From Parachlorella kessleri (Eukaryota > Chlorophyta > Trebouxiophyceae > Chlorellales > Chlorellaceae), in the NCBI GenBank assembly GCA_001598975.1, contig BBXU01003057.1, positions 18,602 to 82,601 on the forward strand: DNA of 64,000 nucleotides, given 5' to 3'. The position numbers were made by a program, and so were the translations under genes. Within the stretch, counting starts at the first letter, position 1. Every line of letters begins with the position of its first letter. The notes under the pieces were generated by a model, which had not been told where the DNA came from, did no database searches, and worked only from the letters and a program-made list of their open reading frames with translations. Below are positions 47,501-59,785 of the stretch, piece after piece.

Positions 47501-50190
47501 GCTATACCCTCTGGGTGGGCTTTCTAAATGGTCATGGGAGGGTTGGCCTGGGGCGGCAGCACCTGTGGGGGTAGGCTCCTAGGCTGACTGGTTGTTGGGG
47601 GGAATTGCATCACCTTGTTTGGCTTGCTGGCTGCGGAGGCACTCTGTGTTTCTTTCTTGTGGCGGAGAGTGTCATGTGCTTGACGAGCTATAGCTGACCT
47701 GGGCACCCTGAAGTTGGCGTGCAAGGCTTGGGTGGTGTGCTTGCGGTAACTGCTGACGCCACGGTGTCTTCCTTGCACCCCGCAGGCTGGGCAAGCCGGG
47801 CGAGCCGCAATGCGGGAGGTGGTCCGCGACGGGAAGCTGCAAGAGGCTGCTGATGCTGCCGGGCCTGCCTTCATCTCCCTTGATGCCAAGCTCGACGTGG
47901 GTACTAGCGTGCCTGCACAACGTGCATGCAAAGTGTGAGACAAAGCTGATGAAGACACATAGCCGGCCACTGCTGAGCTGCGCAGCCCCTGCCTGTCACC
48001 ACCATCATAGTTTGCTGTGGTTGTGCCCTGCTTCCTGGACAGCCTCCACGTTGTGGTTTGCAAGAATAGAACATAGTATGTGCCATGAAGTGCAATCGCT
48101 TTCCAGTCCAGGCCACAGAGGAGATGTACACTGCTGATAGGGTTTGGTCTGCTACTTGTCTGCAGCATGCTAGTGTGCAGCTTCGGGACCTCATAGACTG
48201 GGGCCAGGAACTGATACAGGATAAGGATGACGAGAAGCTCTCCAGGCTGCTGGCAGAGGTGAGGGGGCGCTTGGTGCAGCATGCCTTGACTATGCTGGTC
48301 AACTTCGAACAGTGGATAGGCAGTTCTGATATGTGATTTCAGATAAAAGATGGCAAGCTGCTGAACTGTGTGCTTGCATACACATATGGGGTTGACAATG
48401 AGAGGCCCTTGACCTAGGGCAGCGGCTGTGCCGTCTGCAGCAAGCCGCCGAAGCGGCAGCGGCTGCCCTGCTTGCTGAGGAGGAAGCTGCGCAGCGCAAG
48501 GCGGCAGCCAAGGCGGCCAAGCGTCAGCGGCAGAAGGCAGCCAGGCAGCAGGCGAAGCAGCAAGCAGCGCAGCAGGCAGGGCGATGCGGAGCAGAGGCTC
48601 AGTTAGTAGTGCAGCAGGGTGCATGCCCAGCAGCTGCGGTAGGACCTCGTGAGGCTGGTGGGGAGTCCAGGAGTCCTCTCGTGGAGTCAACATTAGCTGC
48701 CGCCCTTAGCTTGGGTTCTCCTGGAGCGGCCTCCAATGTGGTTCAGGCACCGTTGGTCGGTACCTCTACGCCTGAACCTCAGGCATCAGGAAGCCGTGAA
48801 GCATCAGAGCTCAGCGTGCAGGGCAAGGCGAAGCGCTTGGACTCGGGACAGCAACGCATGAGGCAGCCTTTGCAGCCTGCTTTGCAGCCCACCCAGCAAG
48901 TGCCTGACGGTCAAACTGCTGGCCAGGCTGTCAAGCCGACGAAGGCACTGGCAAAGACGAAGAAGAAGAAGAAGCGGGGGCCAAGCGGTACGGGTCAGCA
49001 GGCAGCGGAGAGGCCCACACCAAGCGTCATGGAGCAGCAGCCACGCGCGGTTCCCATCCTGCCTACAGTGCCTGCTCCGCTTGCGGGGGATGAGCAGGCA
49101 TGGCAAGCCTCCATTCCTACCCTTGGCCCTGCAACTCCCTCAGTGCCTGAGGCCGCATCCACAGCCGCTATTCTCAAGCCCGCTGCGGATCTGCCCGGAC
49201 CCGCGACCGGGCGTACCGCGCCTGCTGGTTCACCGACACTGACAGCGCTCTTAGCAGTACCAGCTGGGGAAGCTACCGTGGAAGCTGCCCCTGCAGCACA
49301 GACTTGTTTGAGGGAGCTGGCGATACCAGCGACTGACAACCCAGCGGCGGATTATGAGGTGAGGCAGGAAGCACATGATGTCTCTCTGTGTCTGAGAGGC
49401 TGCCACTGCTTGCCCTCACATAAGACCACACTGCCGGGGGTAGCGGTGGTGGTTGGCTCCAGCCCTTGCTTTGTATGTAAAGCATTGAAATGGGGAAGAG
49501 TGTGGACGGCACCTGAGCATGAGGGCGCTTGCCACTGGCATCAGTGAGGAGTGCACGATTCAACTTGCAGGCAGCTTTGTGTCTGTGAAAAGGTGGTCCA
49601 GCGGATGCTGTTCCGCAGTTGTTCCCACGAGCCTTGGTGGCAGGCAAGCTTAGTATCTGGCTGCTCAAACAGGCTGCCAAGATATGACTATAGTTCCCAT
49701 CAACCTAAGGGGCGGCAGGCAGCTGTAAATTGCCCCAACTGTTTGTGGTAAGGGTGATCTAGCTGCTGAACTTCCCAGTCTTGTTCCACTGCAGCCCTTG
49801 CTGGAGTTTCTCCTGCCTGGCATCGTGCTGAGCCAGCCGAGCTTGCCGGCAATGGCGCCTGACGAGTCCGATTCGTTGCCAGCAAAGGATGGACTCGACA
49901 TGCTCCCCGGGACAATTTCTGTACAAAGCCGCGGTGAGGCGCTGGTGTTGCAGCGGGGACCGGCTGTGCCAGCCCCAGCCTTGCAGGCAGTGTTGGTGTG
50001 CCACCTGACCGGGCAGCAGCTTGTCGACCCAGTGATAGCCGCCGACGGGTATACCTACGAGCGTGGGCCTCTGTTGGCATGGCTGCAGCAGGGGGATTCC
50101 CTCTCCCATGCCATGGGCAAGCCGCTGTCCACGGAGGCGGTACGCTCCAACTTTGCTGTGCGGGAGCTGTTGAAAGGGTTCTGTAGTTGA
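41540..50190 (+). CDS. Paralogue D: large helical-repeat U-box protein (candidate E3 ubiquitin ligase)
   Basis: Eighteen exons give about 1264 aa: 41540-41576, 41658-41880, 42056-42255, 42556-42765, 43181-43370, 43733-43919, 44195-44288, 44648-44787, 45075-45175, 45467-45644, 45927-46023, 46372-46484, 46650-46852, 47194-47497, 47786-47896, 48166-48258, 48441-49358, 49795-50190. Exon 1 (MKGSKVFETLFP) is 37 nt, the same length and phase as in A and B. Helical blocks include SALRVLGRLVRAAG, FATTCGYERLLDVVDSL and LQCACLSVLEAAVLASEE. Exon 14 carries a Cys-rich insert (CKMRGAFTACTCDSPGC). Exon 17 is the longest in the family: LLAEEEAAQRKAAAKAAKRQ, then a Pro/Ala/Gln-rich linker containing KKKKKRGPSG, a likely nuclear signal. 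The U-box in exon 18 reads LTGQQLVDPVIAADGYTYER and AWLQQGDSLSHAMGKPL, ending RSNFAVRELLKGFCS. H-A replaces the usual C/S-P before the third loop, so E2 binding may differ. Confidence 0.87.
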
Positions 50191-50845
50191 GCATGCTGGG
50201 AGTTTGTAGGATTCACTTGTATAGGTTGCTTGGGATTCTGATACCTTCTCGCAACCGACTTCACAGCAGAGCACCGGGGCTGCTAATGTACGGTGGCTGT
50301 GCCGCACTAGTCTGCAGCTCTCTGGCTGGGTCCGGTAGGGGCTGGAATAGTAGTACATATTCTTGAGTTTCCTGCGTAAGTTCAGCTGGCACCCGCCAAA
50401 CTGCTGCCTGACCCCAACCTGTCACTTGCATTGCCATCCTAGGTGCGCCTCAGTATAGTTTACGTTTCCATATACAGTTATGTAGAAGACTCGCTGCGTG
50501 CTCCAATTTCTATGCTCCCTTGGCTGCACGACTCCATCACACAGCACGTCTATGTGACTTTTTTGGGTGCTTTTGTGCTCATCGATCTACCCTTATCTGC
50601 CCTGTGTTTCATTTGCGCGCTGGGCACCCCTGGAGGCTGTAAACGGCAGCTTTTCGAGCACACAGCTTAGTTGCGCGCTTTAGTCACAAGCTTAGTCTTT
50701 CGACACCACTATGACTACACATCCCCTTTCAAAAAGGCGATCGCTACACCAGCATGCTCTGACAAAGATCATGATGAATATACACTCTCAAAGTGAGTGA
50801 AACGTTATTACAAGCATTGACGAGGTACCAGCCTCCGCAAGCAGT
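50191..50845. other. Intergenic region between paralogues D and E
   Basis: This 655-bp spacer holds the D 3' UTR and the E promoter. The stretch near 50620-50667 (CACCCCTGGAGGCT, then AAACGGCA) resembles 59507-59548 downstream of E, so the flank seems to have been copied with the gene. Confidence 0.45.
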
Positions 50846-53800
50846 ATGCAAGGCTTCAGGAGCACATTGTCCGACGCGGAGGTCGGCGATGTCATTGACA
50901 ACCTTCTGCCAGGTAAGCACACTGCCTGTATTAACATATCAGTGGGAGAGACTGTCGCGGTGGGCCTTGATCTCTTACTGTAAGCTGAACTAAGAAAACA
51001 TTGTCGCCGTGGCTGCAGGGGCCGGGTTTCTGGATACTGAGATGCTCGGTGACTGTGCCTTAGTACAGATGTCAGTGGGCTTGTTTAGCAGGCTAGCCGA
51101 GGCCAGCCCACAGGAAGCAGAGCAGTGTGCCCAAAGATGTACAGAGCTCCTCCAGGGCGCCTTGACGCGGCACAAGCACCATCGCGAGTCCAGCCACTTT
51201 GGTGGACATACTGATGTTGTTCCCACGTTCATCAAGGCTGCCATACAGCAGTAAGTTACTCGCAGTAAAGGCCAGGTCCTTGTGGTACAGGCAGCGGACG
51301 TCAAGCGTGCACCCTCGTGCAACGCTCCCGCAAGCGGCATGGCAGGTGGTCTATTTCACTCTTGCTTGGTGTAGGTTGGTGGACGAGGGAGAAGACGGGG
51401 CGGCATGCATAGGCAGTGCGCTGCGGGTGCTAGGCCGGCTGGTACAGGCCGCCGCTGACAGCCCGGCTTTGCGGCCAGAGGTTGGGCGCCCGTCCCTTTG
51501 GTGTGGGCTGACCCTGCTGAAGAGCCTGCTAACCTGCCGGCCAGGCTGGGTGCCAGAGGACCTGTCGGGTGAGTGCTCTTCTCGTTGAACGTTGTGGTGC
51601 AGACTGCAGCACTGCTGATGCAGGTGGCTGATGGTACGTCATTATGAAATGGACCAGCTGTGCAACTCATTTCCATTCAGGTCCTTACAGTGGGGTGTGA
51701 TGTGATGAGGGCAGGTGTGGCAGGGTGTGCTCGCTGGCGGCGGCGGCCACCAGATGTACTGCCGCCCAGCTTGCTGCCCTACTCCTGCAGATTTCACAGC
51801 TCCTATCTTGGCTGCCACAGCATCATGGACGCAGCCTCCCCCGGACTGCCCACCTCCAGGAGCCAGCCAGGCCTGGTGCTGGCACTGCTGCCTGCTTTCA
51901 GCGGCTGCGGAGCTGGCACTGCTCCCACTGAAGCTTATGCCGCACATCTCTCTGCCCAGCTCTATTCTTCCAGCACATGGAGCAGCCTTCTTGGCTCTCG
52001 GTAGGCTATTAGGTTGGGATGCCACCTCGCGCTGCCAGTGGCCCCGTCTCTTAAGGGTTGTTGTGTGGTCGGCAAAGCAGACTGTGGCAGGACCGGCGGG
52101 ATCCTTGCAGCCATGCATCATGTGAAGCAAATGCGTCAGTGTTGCTGCCCCAAAGGATGCACTCACCACCTTTGCCACACTCGTTCTGTGGTTGCAGTTA
52201 CAGCTTGCCCATACATTTTGCAGATGCCTGCCAGGGTGCCAATACTGACGAGGAACTGATGTTCCTACGAAGCGGTGGTCGGCTGTTCTTGCTCGTCGAT
52301 GCCATGCTGACCACTGACCGCCTAGCTGGCGAGTTGCAGCAGCTGCTGGACTCGCGCGGCATCAGGGGACTCATTGTCACCATCCTTGAGCTGGTCCAGC
52401 GGCTCCTCAGGTGGGGGAGGGGGGGGGAGGCCCAGCGGAGGGTAGGCACACAAAGCACAGGAGTGCTCTGCGCAATTGTCATATAGGCGGGTGCCGATAT
52501 GAAGTTGGCAGCAAGCCGAACACTGGCACGAAGCGCTTATGCCTCCATCACCCCTGGAATGCTTCTAGCTATATAGGCGTCAGTAACAGTGTAGCTGACG
52601 TGTGAGCTGGGGTTGAATATGGCGCCAGACAGTAATGCTGTGGCCAGCGATATGTTGAATGCTGGCAAGCAGTTTTTATCACCAAATATAACTCCTTTAT
52701 TTCTGTCAGTTTGCTGCTTGGCTATACTATGTACAGGTTTTGCTTTCTGAAGCCAGCATCACCATCCCCTGCTGGTGAACAAGAGAGCGATGTGCCCACA
52801 GGGCTGCCCGCTGATGCTTTGGAATCTGCAAAAGCACACCAAGTGAGGGGTCAGGGCAACCACTTAGGCTGCCGCCCGCAAACGGAGAGCATGGCTTGTG
52901 TGTGCTTGAGTGTCACCTGCGCATGACTGCCCATTTCTCGCTGCATGCAGTCGGATGTCAGCGCTATCCCACGGATTTGTGGGATTGGCAGTTCTGAGAT
53001 TTCCTTGGGGTATGCCCTTGGTGGTTCATTGCATTGCACCTATAATGCTTTCCAATACTGAAATGGCTTGCGGGTGCAGGCTGAGGCTGTGGAGGCCCTG
53101 AAGGGTCTGCTAGCGACCCTGCAGCTGCTCACTGGTCGGCAGACGGACATGCGAGTGTTTGTTGTGGACGGAGGTGGGCAGTCTATGTGTACGAGCTGAG
53201 GCACAGCATTGCTGAGCACGTGCGTTGGGAGAAACGAAAAGCCCCATGGCGGGCGGGAGGGCCAAGGCAGTCTCACACGCCTCGAGGCCCTTGCCTGATG
53301 AGCTGCCAAGCGTCTGCGGGTTGCCCTTGGTTCGGCATGCGCCTGAGGCGCCAACCAGGCGTAGATTTCCTGCTGAGTCACGCCTACTGCTGCTCCTCCT
53401 GCATGAATGGACCTTCTACTCAAAGGAGTTCAAAACGACTGTTCTGCAACTCAAAGTCAGTAAGGAACACAGTGCCCTTCTTCACATTCTGAATGCCAAC
53501 TCGCAGTCCGCCCGCTCCGCCTGAGAGACAGGGCATACAAGCGGCCAGGAAGCGAGTCCTTGCCCCACTCGTCGCTGCCTGGGCGCAGGCATTGGTGTGA
53601 TGGTGGACGTGTTCAGCGCCTACTACGATGGGTGGGACTCGCTGGGCGCTCGTCTACTCGAAGAACCCATACACCGCTGTCTGCTGGTGGCAGCGGACTG
53701 CCTGCTTGCGGCACTGCAGGGAAAAGGCTGCAAGGTAGGCAGCAGCTTCAAGAGTCAGTGCATTAGCTCAGCGAGGCCACCCACCCTCATGTACACCACG

Positions 53801-56800
53801 CTATTGCAGTGGTTCAGCTGTGGGCACCGTGGGCAGCCCATGACGACAGCTGCCAAGCCCAAAGCTTAAAAATCACTGTCTGCCGGCGACGCTATTAAGT
53901 GTACCTCTTGAGTGTGAGGTGTGCATGTATGGTGAGCTATTTTGTGAGTGCGGAACGTGCCTGGGCGCATGCTGCGCAGGTGGCCAAGAAGGTTTTCATG
54001 TCGTCATGTGGCTTTGAGAGGCTCCTGGACATGGTTGACTTACTGCCGCTCCGCCGCATTGGTGAAGCATATGCCACCTTGTGAGTGCTGAGGCTGCTCA
54101 TGCTGAGCGGCAGGACTTGCGGCGCTGGCACACTGCTACACAACGTCACGGTACTACGAGTGGCGTGTCAGGCTGCACCTGGGCAAGAATTCTCCGGAGC
54201 CCTCCATAATCCTGTGTTCCCTGCGGGAGTAGCCCTTGTTAGCCATGCATGTGGCACACAGTTTGCCTGGAACTTGCTCTCATTCCCTTCAACCCATTTC
54301 GCCCTCATACCCTACATCCATATCCTGTTCCCGACCATACTCTCGTCCGCTGCTGCTTGCCGCACATGTTGGATCAAAAAGCTCTGTCTCCATGGGCTTT
54401 GTTGCAGTGGCTACAAGGATTTCTGGGAGGTGCAGTGCGCTTGCTTGGCGGTCCTTGGCGAGGCTCTGGTGGACTGCGAAGCAGGCTGGGCGAGGTTTGT
54501 GGCACAAAGAGGCGTGGAGACTGTGATTCAGGCCACACGCTGGAACCCTGGCACGCATGGGGATTGCAAAGCGCCGCCCGACGTTCTGGCCGCTGCTAAG
54601 GTCAGAGCAGGGGGTGGCGTGCCAGTGTGGTGTGTCGATGGCTGAGGTGCTGCTCAGCAATCTCCAGGCAGCTGGCAGGGGCGGCACTGGTAGCTCAACC
54701 CTGATGCTCTTGATAGGGGGAATGCGTTTTTTCTTCGACTAATTTTCTTCTGCGAGGAAGGTCTGGTGGAGGGTGGTCGCTGCATGACCTTACGCCTGCC
54801 ATGCGAGCCCTCAGTAATCTTCGTGGCTGCCTTGCCACATTGCGCGTGCAGGAGAGAGGGAGGGCTGCTGGGCTGGAGGACATGTGTGGTGCTGTGGCTG
54901 CATATGCACTCTACGTCGTGGGCCTGGCCTGTGTGGCCTGTGAGGATGGTGAGGTGGTGGGCTAGGCTGCAACTAGGTGCTTTTCAGTGGCTGTATTCTT
55001 ATCGGAGTATAGTGATGCGTGGGTGTTCACAGTGGAAGGGCATGGCAGGCCACATCTTGTTGTGCAGTACGCACTGGGACCCTTCCCAGACTGCGCCACT
55101 ATCAAGGGATGTCTTGCTTCCCAGCGTGCATGGTCATAACAGCCCTCCCCCTTTTAAGGTAGTCTATTAAGCCCACCACTCAGAAATTACCTTGTGGCAG
55201 TCACTTGCTGTGGATACTGTGTCAGCGCCCATAGTTCGTTTAAAAGCGCAGCTGGTGATACTGTAAATAATTATAAATGGCTAGCATACGAGCTGACAAG
55301 GCTGGGTGCAACTGAGGCCCAAGTGTTTCTTTGGCCGTAGGGGGGCGACTAGTCGATGTGACCTCCCTGGCCGAGCTTTCCAAGCACCTGCAACTGCTGC
55401 CTCAGGAGGGTGGCCTTCACAAGCAGGCCGGGCAGGGACTTCAAAGCAAGGTGGGCTGAACTTGCATCTACAGTCGTCGGGCCTGGGAGGGGACCGGCTC
55501 CTGCATGCAGGCAGCCCTGAGTTCGGTCGCTTTTTGGCCGTGTGATGACAAAAGGAGGGTCTGGTGCGTAGATACCTTACCCGTGGTACCCAGCAGCATC
55601 GCCGGGGGAAAAGCGGCGGCCTCAGCAGGAAATTGCCAGAGCTGCACCAGGCAAACCTTGGAGTTCACCCTGGCTCCATGCTCTCTGCAGTACGTGTCCC
55701 GCGTTCCTCTCAGCGTTGGGATTGTGCTCTGCACCCGCGTGCTACTGACGACAGGCACCACAAGGCACAAAGAGGCTTTCATGCGCAGCCTCACAGAGCT
55801 GCGCGGGCACCTCCTGTCTACGGCCGGGCCGCCAGACCCCTTCGTCCCAAGCACAGGCAGAGTGGTAGCCCTCGACACGTGTCGTATGTTGATGAGGTAG
55901 GTACTTCTTAATAGTGGCAGGTAAAGAACAAAGAAGAATTTGTAAAGTGTGCTGACAGGACTGGGTGCAAGTTGTGCTCTGGGGCGTGCCTGAGGGACTG
56001 CACTGAGCCCTGATGAGGCAGGCCACCACGTCATCACTCAGGGGGTCAGTGTGTCTTGTTTGGGTGGTGAGCAGCCTGTATGAGCACCCTTGTTTTGGAC
56101 GTCAGACTTCCTGCAGCTTGCTTGGCGAGTGCAAACACCCATATTGCTACCAACACTGGGCGATGCACAACTCGCCATTTCCTCTCAGCCGTGGAGGGGA
56201 AGCCCCGGAGGATGGACCATCAGCATGCAATGGCTTTGGTTCACATCACACACTGCGACAGTATTTCAATGCATGGTTTAAGATACTCGTGGCTGGTCGG
56301 GACAAGCAGAGCACAGATGGCTGCGTGAAGGGCAGCCCTGGCTGCCAAGTGTGCCTTGACGGCTGAAGGACGCACCACCGGTATTCCCCTGGCCTCAGGG
56401 AGCGGCCCGTGTGGCGGGAGCAGCTGCTAAAGGAGGGTGTCCACCTTGCGGCTGGCAGGGCCCTTGAGTCCGGCCTGCTACTCCTGGGGGCAGCAACCAC
56501 TTCCTTACAGGGAGCTCAGGCAGCCAGGCAGCAGGGGGGCCGCCCCGGCTCCGGCAGACCTGACTGCCTGCTAAATGGCGCCGACGTCGGCTACAGTTAT
56601 GCTAAGGATGCGGAGGGCGACACGGACTCTTATAGAGCGTGCATACAGGATGCACTGATTCGTATTATCAGTGCGACGTCACTGCTGCAGGAGCTCCAGC
56701 AGGTAGGCCTGTCTGAAACCCTGAAATACATGGGGCCCAAGGTCAGCGCACAGTCGGCTCTGGGGAACTGCTATGCTTCCAGCTCAGGGGTGGCGCCCTT

Positions 56801-59347
56801 GACATGATGCACCATGCTGCTGCCTGGTGCACTGTGGGGGGTCGTCTCTGTGGTGTGTTGCCCAAGATACTAGCTTTAGCAGGAGGCGCTGCCACAGAGC
56901 TAGGCTCTGCGGCTTGGAGGCGTGGCCACGCTCATCTCTGGGCACACAATATGCCAGCAGCTGCTGGTAGCCATGCCACTGCTCTGCCAACCACGGTCAT
57001 CGTCCAGGGCGGGTCATCAAGTCACCAGAGTCACCAGAGAGAGCTGTTTGCTAGTCGCCTGCTGTGGCCTGCTCGCCTGCAGGCTGGGGAAGCGGGGCGA
57101 ATAGCAGTGCTGGAGGTGATAGACGATACCTCTCTGGAGGCTGCTGCGCTTCAGGCAGCCCCGGCCCTTCGCGAACAGGACCTGCTGTGCCAGGTACACA
57201 CGCCAGCGGCTTGACGGGTGTAGCCCGAATGAAGCCAGCAGCGACTACCACTCGCAAACTCAGCTTTCCTAAGTCTCCCCGGTGTTGGGAAACTCGCGGC
57301 TGCCTTGCCGGCTTGACCACTCTTGCTGCTGATGGGAAATTGCCCTGTGGATGCCCTTCTTACCATAGGCATTGCCATCCGCAGCTAGCTAGCTTGTTGC
57401 TGCCCCACCAACTTGCTTGATTGGACTCTGGCGCTGCTGCTGCAGCAGAGAAACCCTGGGATGCGCAACAGCAAGTTTGACAGGCGATGTAAAACCACGC
57501 TGTGTGTGCTGTTGTCTGTCTGACTGCAGAGGGCCGCTGCTCAACTTGCGGATGTCCTCGCCTGGGCGCACAAGCTGCTGAGGAAGAATGGCGGCAAGCG
57601 GCTTTCTGTGCTGCGGGCTGAGGTGCGACCTGTGGAACCTTCCAAGCCTAACTTTGCACGCCATGTCACCTTGGTGCTGCTGTCTATCACCTTGCTGCCT
57701 TGTCCATAATGACAACCGTGGGCCTGTCTGTTGGGGAACATCTCCCTCATTTGGAGTTATGTAACTGCGAACCCACTGCACCTGTAAAACCTCAGCAAGT
57801 GTATCTGCTGCAGGAAGCTGCGGAAGCCGCAGCTGCTGCCCTGCTTGCTGAGGAGGAGGCCGCGCAGCGCAAGGCAGCAGCCAAAGCCGCCAAGCGCCGG
57901 CGCCAAAAGGCCTCCAAGCAACCGGCCAAACAGCTGGCGGGGGAGGGTGGGACAGAACCGGAGGCAACATCGGCCGGCCAGCAGGCTGATATGCCGCTGC
58001 CAGAGCCGCATACATTAACACCTCAGGAGCCAAACAGATACGGCAGCGCTGTCCTTGCTGCGGACGAGAACACAGCTTGCCTGGCGCAAGGGAAAGATGT
58101 TGGGCAGCCAGCCGTGGCGCTAAGTGAAGCCAGCAGCTTGCAGGAGGGTGAGTGCGAAGCAGAGGACCTCTCCCAGCCATGTGAGCCAGGGGGCAGGAGG
58201 GCAGAGCAGCCAGGTGGCAGCCACAGTCTGCCATCCCACGAGCAGCCTGGCAGCAGCCAACAGGTAGCTTGGAGTCAGGCCCCCAGCCGCAACGGCAAGT
58301 TGCGGAAGCCAACTAAACAATGCTTGCAGCAGGAAGTGCCTATAGCATCCCAGCAGCAAGCAGCCTGTGGCACGGCAGGTGATTCGCCCGGTGGTTACGC
58401 CCTGCCTGCTGGGCCCGCTAGGCTAGCTGGCGTGGAGCAGGCACCTCCCACCGCTGCTCCTGAGCTTGCCGCTGGCCTTAGCCGCGCTGTGTCCTGTGTG
58501 GCTCCTGCCCCACCGACGCCCACACGAAAGACAGCGCCCACCGTGCAGCACGCGACACCAGCTGATGCAGCAACACTTGCAGCTGCACCCCCTGCGGCAG
58601 CGTTGCTTGCAGCTGCACCATGGACACAATCAGCAGGGCGTGCAGTGTTGCCAGGAGGTGATGACCACCTTGTGGAGTATCAGGCAAGTGACCCTACATA
58701 TCACTGCGCCACCCTGAACTCCTTGGCTGTCCCCGCCTTCTGACGTACCCCTTGCGCTGGTATTGAAGCTGGACTCGTTATTGGCGGTGGTGGATGCACA
58801 GTAGATGCAAGCGCTATGCGGTTGCATGTGGCCTGCTAGGCCGGGGTAGTGGTGCCCTGGAAGCATCTCCCAGGTGATCAATGCTCGCTCTCGCACACCA
58901 AGGGTGGTTCCACATGCTGCCGGAACCCTTCCCTTCCCGCAGGCCCTGCTGGACCTTGTTCTGCCTGGCATCCACATAGCTGAGCACAACACGCAGGCCA
59001 CTCCTGCTGAGCGGCTTGCAGTGTCAGCAGAGCCCAGCAGCGGGGCGGCCTTGGCCAGTAACCTGGGGAGCAGCATTGACCCTCAGCGGAGCAATGCAGC
59101 TCCAGTCCAGCAGCCTGTGTGTAATCCATCCGCCTTGGCAGCGCTGGTGGTCTGCCGCCTGACAGGGCAGAGCTTGAGGGACCCGGTGATAGCGGCTGAT
59201 GGGTACACGTATGAGAGGGAGGCGTTTGCTGCCTGGCTACGGCAGGGCAAGCAAGAGTCTCCCGTGACCGGGCAGCAGCTACCCAGAAAGGCTGTGCGCC
59301 CCATTTTTGCCCTGCGGGAGTTGTTGCTGTCCCCATATACTTGCTAA
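50846..59347 (+). CDS. Paralogue E: large helical-repeat U-box protein (candidate E3 ubiquitin ligase)
   Basis: Eighteen exons give about 1241 aa with no break: 50846-50912, 51019-51250, 51375-51568, 51791-52000, 52224-52410, 52737-52842, 53080-53173, 53589-53734, 53980-54080, 54408-54600, 54852-54948, 55341-55450, 55691-55896, 56399-56702, 57083-57193, 57530-57622, 57814-58683, 58943-59347. Exon 1 is longer than in A, B and D (MQGFRSTLSDAEVGDVIDN) but ends in the same LLP-phase 1. Body blocks include SALRVLGRLVQAAADSPALR and VFMSSCGFERLLDMVDLLPL. Exon 17 opens EAAEAAAAALLAEEEAAQRK and is followed by KRRRQKA and a Gln/Ala/Pro-rich linker. It ends at a GC donor (CAG|GCAAGT) rather than GT. The U-box reads LTGQSLRDPVIAADGYTYER, AAWLRQGKQESPVTGQQL, RPIFALRELL and is the closest in the family to the canonical pattern. 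Cellular location and substrates cannot be read from the sequence. Confidence 0.9.
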
Positions 59348-59785
59348 GTGCAAGCCAGCCCAGTGCACATTTATAAAGGCATGTCTCATGCGCATCGTCT
59401 GCCTTGCAAGCGGTACCGCGCTCTAAATCATGAGCCATCGAGGCAGGGAGGTGCAGTAGCTGCGCTGCCTCGTGTTCGTAATGTGTACGTGTTGTTGTGG
59501 TGCTTGGTACCCCTGGAGGCTCACAGACGGCATTTTGGGTGCACACAGTAACCAGGAGCACCGCAATCACTGCGTTCTACTCTACGACTATGCCGCGACA
59601 AGGAATACCTGTTCAAGAACTATGGCAAGCACCAACCTTCTCACGCCAACCTCAACAATTTGATGCGTTCATTGCATGCCACCACGGGGCACATCATCTC
59701 CGCTGTTGTCATCTTCTTCTAAGCAGCCGACCCCTAAACCTGTACAACTTGTACCTCCTATAACAAGGTGGCCCCGTCACCAACA
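59348..59785. other. Convergent intergenic region after paralogue E
   Basis: The E 3' UTR and the 3' end of the minus-strand gene at 59786 lie here. It includes the block resembling the D downstream flank. No coding exon is seen. Confidence 0.4.

Noticed and set aside
47524..48693. 389-codon open frame on the minus strand, the longest in the window
   Set aside because: It is antisense to exons 15-17 of paralogue D and crosses their introns. It has no recognisable motif, and D is supported by four paralogues.
6508..59347. A functional ubiquitin-proteasome gene cluster linking PSMA1 with the U-box array
   Set aside because: Gene neighbourhood carries little functional meaning in algal nuclear genomes, and the LENG1 homologue separates them. 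I treat it as coincidence.
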